From contig CAJPUK010000010.1 in assembly GCA_905373785.1 (NCBI GenBank), positions 1 through 27,635 on the forward strand: a stretch of 27,635 bases of DNA. The letters are read 5' to 3'. The notes beneath the pieces were generated by a model that made no database searches, was not told the DNA's origin, and saw nothing but the letters and a program-made list of their open reading frames with translations. The position numbers and the translations under genes were made by a program. Shown here piece after piece: positions 23,401 through 27,635 of this stretch. This DNA comes from an uncultured Johnsonella sp. (GTDB lineage: Bacteria; Bacillota; Clostridia; Lachnospirales; Lachnospiraceae). Every line of letters begins with the position of its first letter. The stretch's first letter is position 1.

Positions 23401-23780
23401 GCTGTACTGGTATTAACATCCCAACCTGCCAGTGCCATATAGCCTAATGCATCAGCCGCTTCTGAAGCAGTAAAGGTTGTTGCTTTTCCTGCTTCTCTTG
23501 CTGCGTCCGATAATTGTTTATATTCACTTGATGACGCTCCTGCTATTGCTGCAGTATTAGCCATTGATTGCTCAAACTCAGAATATTCACTGACTGCATC
23601 ACCAATGAATTCTCCGATTTTTATGGCAGCAAAAGCAGTTCCGATTATAGTAGCAGCCTTTACTGCTACATTGGCTATTTTATTCAAACCTTCTTCAGTT
23701 GTTCCTAAACTCTTTTTTAGAGAATTTTCAACCTTACCTGCGATGAGAATTGCCAGCTCTTGTTCGCTCTTTCCTGACAC
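20472..23780 (-). CDS. Phage tail tape measure protein (TP901 core type)
   Basis: The 1102-residue protein sets tail length. Its N-terminal third holds the TP901 tape-measure core: AADALGYMALAGWDVNTSTA, LAEATQADLATTSDQVTDSM and EAGTALNSMLVRISTKDSAQ. A long hydrophobic block lies at about residues 620-680 (FLTSPIGLVILAIGAIIAIG), followed by helical repeats containing several FKGVF/FQGI-like segments. The start is GTG at 23780, preceded by GAGGAGG at 9 nt. That ribosome site lies inside the frameshift extension of the upstream gene, the classic arrangement for the chaperone and tape measure pair. Confidence 0.93.
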   Translation of the reverse strand: MSGKSEQELAILIAGKVENSLKKSLGTTEEGLNKIANVAVKAATIIGTAFAAIKIGEFIGDAVSEYSEFEQSMANTAAIAGASSSEYKQLSDAAREAGKATTFTASEAADALGYMALAGWDVNTSTAALTPVLKLAEATQADLATTSDQVTDSMSAMGVGIDELQEYLDVVVMTNNKANTTSADLMEAFIGCGGAARASGMNFKETATALGILANNGIKGAEAGTALNSMLVRISTKDSAQAAFRELGVSVYDSSGQMRSMKDILVDLNGAMSNMTDEQKNNYMATIAGTNYYSQFGYLLEGLKDGVDGASSAWDGLRENLENSNGALDKMDAAVTNTMKGSIARFQSAISDLKISMVEDFGPYAIVIIDNVAEAIPKITKNLTSMIKKIPVGDFMNSVGNMAGAVFDFLESISSGNGVVESISSVMQNHFGVQIPESVGNAIQVVTDFIDKGKEAVSFIINNVITAIDNVKDTIANNEPAINKVIEVVNDLKDKLFEAFENAKPTISFISETALPAVTDALLKVLGGVADVTDAFIKWDGFLPTITAIGIAVGAVKFYQLVTGIYSAAKAMALLNIAKIKDMALTAAINYLYIEEAVLKAASTVQTWAMTAAEWAWNAAAGVGATVTTALATAIAFLTSPIGLVILAIGAIIAIGVLLWQNWDMVKEKAGQLGSWIGEKFNAMKEAITNAVEGFKNQFPVAFAFIKGVFDGFMATVTGIIEGVKQVFQGIIDFVKGVFTGDWKTALDGLKNIFQGTFKVLGSIAMAPLNALKGIVTGAFNAIDTATGGKLSEIKAKASEAWNNVKDTAGNVLQAAKDTISEKLGNIKAAYDAHGGGIQGVAAGAMEGIKGYYSAGFTFINNLTGGKLDEIKSAMSTKMSEAQAAVGTVLEGIKSKFQSIMDGAKSIVSGAIESIKGFFNFHWELPKLKMPHFSVTGEFSLGPPPKIPKFGVEWYKDGGIMTEPTLFGMNGNNAMVGGEAGAEAILPLAELWKNMGSFIDRAINNPSGTIGSVIQLLAQRVEDFVVGSQRTPIAALAGGIATSGGAADDDRTGGVTIHYAPVYRFEGEAPSKTDLVAAEKMSQAEFDRMMRQWQKDKGRVKF

Positions 23781-24269
23781 TTTCTGCCACCTCCTCAGCC
23801 AACTCTCTTAATTCAAAAACAGACAAGGATAAAAAATAATCTATCCCTGTCTGCAATGTCATTGAAAGTTGTATTGCTATTTTTCTGAAATTCTTACCGT
23901 CATCCGGTCTTAGTCCGTTCCGTAAAAAAAAGCCGTTACACGATTCTTTATTTTTACCGCTTCCTTCGGATGTAATCCTTTAAAGAACTCAATTGGTAGT
24001 TTTGCTGCTTTTGCTGCTATGATACACGCATACTCAAGAGACATCTCCGGCAAAAAAGTAAAACCTCCTGTCTTATCAAGTACCTTATTTGCAGCAATCA
24101 TATCTGCGGCAGTCATATCATCCATACCGCTTAGGTCTACTTTCTCATAAGTAGTACCCTCAAAAACATAGGGCTTATTAAAAACTACAACTAACGGATT
24201 TTCCAAAACTTCACCGTCTTTATCAAGTATTTCTGTAGGAATAATCTCCGTACCCTCTTTCTTCACCAT
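23734..24269 (-). CDS. Tail assembly chaperone, -1 frameshift product (gpE+E'-like)
   Basis: On the minus strand the codons GCT TTT TTT TAC (T-run complement of 23924-23931) form a T-TTT-TTT slippery site. A -1 slip continues as FFLRNGLRPDDGKNFRKIAI and later LSVFELRELAEEVAESV, stopping at TAA 23736-23734. The total is about 178 residues. The extension overlaps the tape measure start. P2 E+E' and lambda G/GT use the same strategy. The sequence shows the site and the open frame; use of the slip is inferred. Confidence 0.8.
23910..24269 (-). CDS. Phage tail assembly chaperone (gpE-like), unshifted product
   Basis: The longest frame starts at GTG 24296, but ATG at 24269 has a strong ribosome site (GGAAGGAGC, 5-6 nt away) and is the better start, giving 119 residues from MVKKEGTEIIPTEI. 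The protein contains the chaperone-type segment MDDMTAADMIAANKVLDKTG and ends VKIKNRVTAFFYGTD. It lies between the tail tube and tape measure genes, where P2-type phages encode gpE. Near its end an eight-T run permits a -1 frameshift into a longer product. Confidence 0.85.
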   Translation of the reverse strand: MVKKEGTEIIPTEILDKDGEVLENPLVVVFNKPYVFEGTTYEKVDLSGMDDMTAADMIAANKVLDKTGGFTFLPEMSLEYACIIAAKAAKLPIEFFKGLHPKEAVKIKNRVTAFFYGTD

Positions 24270-24289
24270 TTTTGCTCCTTCCTGTTTTA

Positions 24290-24817
24290 TTAACACTGAC
24301 TTCTTACCTTTGCCAATAAGTCTTTGTCATTTACTTTGTATACATTATTAAGCTTATCAAGCTCTATTCTTTTTTGTCCGTCAAGTTCAATCATGATGTA
24401 TGCAACTTCTACCGTTACGGATGAATCCATTGCACCACCCTGCTTTACCGTTCCTGTCGTCATCTTCTTTTGTCTTCCTCTGACTACAACCCTCATTCCC
24501 TTGTAATCAAGATTTCCGGTACTTTTCACGGTATACTGTTCACTTGCTCTTAAAGTCAAGTCAAGTGTTTCCATTGGAGACATTATCTTGAATGCATCCT
24601 CGTCAAGAATTCTGAACGGTACTTCCAGTTCCATACTGCCAAATGCACCTATAATAACTTCTTCCAACTCACCAAGAATTCCGGGACCGCTTAAAGTTTC
24701 AGTCATTCCCTCAAAATCAGGGAGAGTTATCTCCCCTGTCAATCCCACAAGAGCAGTTCCTTTATAATAAAGATTAAAATTATTAATTACTCCCGGTATT
24801 CCAAGAACTCCTGCCAT
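24290..24817 (-). CDS. Phage major tail tube protein (P2 gpFII-like)
   Basis: The 175-residue protein matches FII tube proteins: GIPGVINNFNLYYKGTALVG at the start, EITLPDFEGMTETLSGPGIL next, then MRVVVRGRQKKMTTGTVKQG and IELDKLNNVYKVNDKDLLAK at the end. It polymerises inside the sheath. It starts 2 bp after the sheath gene and overlaps the next ORF region. Confidence 0.95.
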   Translation of the reverse strand: MAGVLGIPGVINNFNLYYKGTALVGLTGEITLPDFEGMTETLSGPGILGELEEVIIGAFGSMELEVPFRILDEDAFKIMSPMETLDLTLRASEQYTVKSTGNLDYKGMRVVVRGRQKKMTTGTVKQGGAMDSSVTVEVAYIMIELDGQKRIELDKLNNVYKVNDKDLLAKVRSQC

Positions 24818-24819
24818 AA

Positions 24820-26280
24820 TTAGTTACCTCCTCCGCTTATTGCTGCTGCCAACATATCAGGGTCAAACTCAAGCACATTGAGTATGTCCTCTGCCGGTGT
24901 GTATGGAGCAAGATATTGGTGGAACTGAATCTTTCCGTTTAAGACATCCGTTATCGGATTATCTTTTTCCTCAAACACTATCCTTGCCCCTGCACATTTT
25001 CCTTGTGATACATAAGAGTTGCCCCTTATGTTTTCGCTATCCACTATTGATTCGATCAGACGGTAATTCGCCGGATCATCAACTCTTTGGAAGTATGTCA
25101 GAATGAAGCTGTTGCCCCACCATGAGAAAAAGCGACGGCAACAGAACCATCGATCTTTTGGATCCGTTGTTGCCGGATAAGCAGCAGTATTATTGCCCCA
25201 TGTTCTCCAGCCGTTCACATTGATAGCTGTCACAATGCCCTGCCCGTTCAGCAGATTTGCCTGTACCTGATCAAGAGTTACTTCCGTTCCGTCTGCAAGT
25301 ACCATTCCTGTAATTCCTATTAGTTTATTTGACGGACTTAAATTCGGTACATCATCATTCCTTGCGTCTGTATATGCTGTCAATGCTGCAAATACGGCAG
25401 AGTATGCATACTGCTTTTTACCGACCTTTACTTGGGGCCACAGAAGCACACTGTGTTTATTTGTATATCCGTTTTTGTTTTTCCACTCACCAACTGCTGT
25501 GTACTTTGTCGCTCCTGTACTTGTACAGTCCACATCAAGCACACACTCGCAAGTAAATACACCGTTTATCTCTCCACACTTTGCCCCAAGTACAGCACCT
25601 ATTTCAGGAATGTGTGACCAACCCGGTGCAAGCAAAAGTCCTGGAGTCATGTTAAATTTCGGATATACCTGTCTTATAAGCTCAAGTCCTGTTTCCTTGC
25701 CGCTTACAGGATCATATCCTCCAATTATGTCCTGTGTCTGTACCATTGTAGGATCTATACTTGTTGAAGTAACCTTTAACTGTGTAGCCCCTGCATGAGC
25801 ACTTCCTTCAATAAGTGTAATCTGTAAAAGCCCTTTTTCATTGAAACTTGTGATGTAGTCTGTACCTGCTGTGAGAGTAGCCTCTGATTCTTTTACGATT
25901 AAGGTATCATGAAGAATACCCTGCTCCTCAAGTGTCGCCTGCTTTGCAGTAACATTTACAGTCTTTTCAGCATTATTCTTCTTGTGCTTCTTAGGGTCCA
26001 ACACATTTATCAAAATTATCGGTGCTACATTTAATACCCTAAAACTTGCATCAATACTTTGGCAAAGTGTATAGTCTTTGAAGTTATCACTAAATCCAAG
26101 TTGCTCTGCCGCTTCTGCATAGTTATTTACCAAAAGCGGAATATTTGTAACTGCATATGGGTCTTTTGCAAGATTTATAGGTGCTGTCCCTATAATTACC
26201 TGCAATCCGGCACTTCCTGTAATTGGTGCAACAAGACTTGTTGCCTGTTCACTTACCCTAATTCCATGATTATAAGCCAT
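24820..26280 (-). CDS. Phage contractile tail sheath protein (P2 gpFI-like)
   Basis: The 486-residue protein opens with HGIRVSEQATSLVAPITGSA, the typical sheath start, with GLQVIIGTAPINLA after it. Later segments VNGWRTWGNNTAAYPATTDP, RWFCCRRFFSWWGNSFILTY and AGARIVFEEKDNPITDVLNG fit the conserved C-terminal sheath domain. A sheath gene makes this a contractile (myovirus-type) tail. Length is normal and no frameshift is seen. Confidence 0.95.
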   Translation of the reverse strand: MAYNHGIRVSEQATSLVAPITGSAGLQVIIGTAPINLAKDPYAVTNIPLLVNNYAEAAEQLGFSDNFKDYTLCQSIDASFRVLNVAPIILINVLDPKKHKKNNAEKTVNVTAKQATLEEQGILHDTLIVKESEATLTAGTDYITSFNEKGLLQITLIEGSAHAGATQLKVTSTSIDPTMVQTQDIIGGYDPVSGKETGLELIRQVYPKFNMTPGLLLAPGWSHIPEIGAVLGAKCGEINGVFTCECVLDVDCTSTGATKYTAVGEWKNKNGYTNKHSVLLWPQVKVGKKQYAYSAVFAALTAYTDARNDDVPNLSPSNKLIGITGMVLADGTEVTLDQVQANLLNGQGIVTAINVNGWRTWGNNTAAYPATTDPKDRWFCCRRFFSWWGNSFILTYFQRVDDPANYRLIESIVDSENIRGNSYVSQGKCAGARIVFEEKDNPITDVLNGKIQFHQYLAPYTPAEDILNVLEFDPDMLAAAISGGGN

Positions 26281-26293
26281 TTCTTTCTCCTTT

Positions 26294-26617
26294 CTATGGT
26301 CTGTAATTTACTACTTTGTTGTATAAAACATATGTTGCTCCGAGTTCCCTTTCTATTTCCTTTATTGCTTTTGAAAGTTCCGTAACCGGAACAACAAGTC
26401 CATTAAATGCAGGCTCTTTTTCCATTGCAGCATTTAATTCCTTAGATAAGCCATTGTTGAATATCATTCCATGACTCGCAACTCCTGCTATGGTTGGTCC
26501 CACATACACCAGGATTTTAGGTTTTTGTTCTTTAGCAGTTTCCGATATTGCTATGGGAGATTTATCCGTATCAGATCTAACTTCTGCAGACACAGTTCCT
26601 TTCTTCATCTCACTCAT
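26294..26617 (-). CDS. Conserved phage protein of unknown function (107 aa)
   Basis: The product has a polar N-terminus (MSEMKKGTVSAEVRSDTDKS) and a folded-looking C-terminus (KPKILVYVGPTIAGVASHGM ... ATYVLYNKVVNYRP). I do not recognise a named family. Its place between the tail terminator-like gene and the sheath gene suggests a small tail or head-tail joining protein. The start overlaps the previous stop by 4 bp. Confidence 0.7.
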   Translation of the reverse strand: MSEMKKGTVSAEVRSDTDKSPIAISETAKEQKPKILVYVGPTIAGVASHGMIFNNGLSKELNAAMEKEPAFNGLVVPVTELSKAIKEIERELGATYVLYNKVVNYRP

Positions 26618-27093
26618 GCGTATTTATCCTCCTTTCTGACAGCTGCTGTCTTGAATTTAATACTGATTGCTCCGAAATAATAAGGGAATGATTCCTCATC
26701 CTGCATAGCCCACTCAAACCCGTTTTGCTCATCATTCAAAAACACAAATTGATTTGCAAGCATTGGATCTTTAAAATACCTGTGTTCTATTTTTTGAATC
26801 ATTCCCAATATGGTTTTATATCCCTGATTATTTATGTCATCATCAAAACAACCAAGAATAAGCATTACCTTTACTTCCTGTGCTTCTGTCCAACCCTTTA
26901 CCGAACCTTCTTCAATCCTTATAATTACATATGGTACTGGGTCGGGTTCTTCCTCGTCTTTCCTGATTGGAAGATATTGTTCAAAAACATTTAATGTTAC
27001 ATACTCTCCCGAAGAGTCTTTGAATAAATCGTTCTTGAAGATTTCTAAAATATCTTTTACAAGTACCGTCTGCAACTTACTTGCCGTCATCAT
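26614..27093 (-). CDS. Probable phage tail completion/terminator protein (159 aa)
   Basis: The 159-residue protein has YLPIRKDEEEPDPVPYVIIR followed by IEEGSVKGWTEAQEVKVMLI and ends YYFGAISIKFKTAAVRKED. This alpha-beta pattern, with a central LILGCFDDD strand, resembles tail terminator proteins. Location between the gpZ-like gene and the sheath gene supports a tail-completion role. The start overlaps the gpZ-like stop by 4 bp. Confidence 0.65.
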   Translation of the reverse strand: MMTASKLQTVLVKDILEIFKNDLFKDSSGEYVTLNVFEQYLPIRKDEEEPDPVPYVIIRIEEGSVKGWTEAQEVKVMLILGCFDDDINNQGYKTILGMIQKIEHRYFKDPMLANQFVFLNDEQNGFEWAMQDEESFPYYFGAISIKFKTAAVRKEDKYA

Positions 27094-27635
27094 CTACCTC
27101 CACGAATAACACGCTGAATTTGTTTGTTTATACTTTTCATCAACTCTTGTTGTATACTAGGCTCAAGATTTCCATAAACATCCTGATTACCAAGCATTTC
27201 AGGGTCTGACGGTCCTGCAAGGGTTACAAGCGGATACCTACTTTTAGTCAATCTTTGAAGTATGGTTCTATGTTTCCTGTTTCTATTGCCATTCTGATCT
27301 TCCCCATTATCTATTGTAGTAATAAATGCCTTTCCACCAGTGGAAGAAATTAATTCTTTTAAACTTCTATCATTTCGCCCTCTTGCTTTTGCAGCCATTC
27401 TTACTCCATTTTTTCTTGTCTGAAAATATATAAGTTGATGAGGTCTTCCCTTAACCTTAATTTTTGCACCTAAATTTGATATTGAAGCACTTGTTAATGA
27501 AATATTTTTCTTCATTTTTGAACCTTTTATTGTATATCTTTCCCTAGCTTTTTCAGGAAGCATTTTCCTTGTTTTTCGGGCAGCCATATTTATGGCATTT
27601 TTTAAAACATTAGGGGTCTTTTTTTCTAAGCTTCC
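27090..27635 (-). CDS. Phage minor tail protein Z-like (partial, 5' end outside window)
   Basis: The frame is open to the right edge: codons before the ATG at 27587 read GSLEKKTPNVLKNAINMAAR, which looks like genuine gpZ-type sequence, so the true start lies outside the window and the internal Met is not the start. The visible 181 residues are very basic, with ERYTIKGSKMKKNISLTSAS and KGRPHQLIYFQTRKNGVRM, as in minor tail protein Z. It is the most upstream late gene seen, so head genes would be expected to the right. Confidence 0.75.
   Translation of the reverse strand, partial: GSLEKKTPNVLKNAINMAARKTRKMLPEKARERYTIKGSKMKKNISLTSASISNLGAKIKVKGRPHQLIYFQTRKNGVRMAAKARGRNDRSLKELISSTGGKAFITTIDNGEDQNGNRNRKHRTILQRLTKSRYPLVTLAGPSDPEMLGNQDVYGNLEPSIQQELMKSINKQIQRVIRGGR

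Larger units (their letters stand above)
10855..27635. mobile_element. P2-like prophage (late region) with IS30 and accessory genes; outer limits uncertain
   Basis: A continuous block of phage tail and lysis genes (12842-27635, minus strand) is followed by accessory genes and a transposase up to the truncated csm6-like gene. Small non-structural genes beyond the endolysin are typical of the end of a prophage near its attachment site, so I place the likely left boundary between 10855 and 12840. No integrase, head gene or att repeat is visible. A tail-only element (tailocin) cannot be excluded because the head region would lie past the right edge. Confidence 0.7.

Overview
The window comes from a low-GC Gram-positive bacterium, most likely a member of Clostridia (Lachnospiraceae-like). 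The basis is AT-rich codon use, strong AAGGAGG-type ribosome binding sites, a Csm-type CRISPR operon and a Firmicutes P2-like prophage. The species cannot be read from the sequence.

Layout. (1) 1-806: the end-truncated gene of a MYG1/UPF0160-family phosphohydrolase (minus strand). (2) 941-2118: a CRISPR array of 16 near-identical repeats, one degenerate terminal repeat and 16 spacers, transcribed leftwards from a leader at 2119-2420. (3) 2421-10854: a leftward type III-A operon in transcription order csm6-like HEPN gene, cas6, csm1/cas10, csm2, csm3, csm4, csm5, cas1, cas2, running straight into the leader and array. (4) 10981-12087: an IS30-family transposase, also leftward. (5) 12164-12790: three small rightward genes (a 50-aa helical protein, an AbrB/SpoVT-like protein, a 61-aa protein of unknown function) ending at a bidirectional terminator. 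(6) 12842-27635: the late operon of a P2-like contractile-tail prophage, leftward, from minor tail protein Z (cut by the window edge) through sheath, tube, a frameshifted chaperone, tape measure and baseplate to fibres, holin and endolysin.

Main observation. Two adjacent spacers match this same window perfectly over 37 nt each. Spacer 11 (1335-1371) matches the IS30 transposase gene (11383-11419) and its crRNA is antisense to the transposase mRNA. Spacer 12 (1262-1298) matches the AbrB-like gene (12542-12578) but has the same sense as its mRNA. The array therefore targets mobile DNA lying next to its own cas operon.

The effector genes look altered in ways that could make this tolerable. Csm1 has lost its HD nuclease motifs but keeps the GGDD cyclase motif. 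Csm3 keeps its RNase aspartate. The csm6-like gene carries only the HEPN half, with no CARF sensor, and is cut off at the junction with the mobile DNA. One reading is a prophage or IS insertion that removed the csm6 sensor half, leaving a system limited mainly to RNA cleavage. The matches are read directly from the sequence; the functional interpretation is inference.
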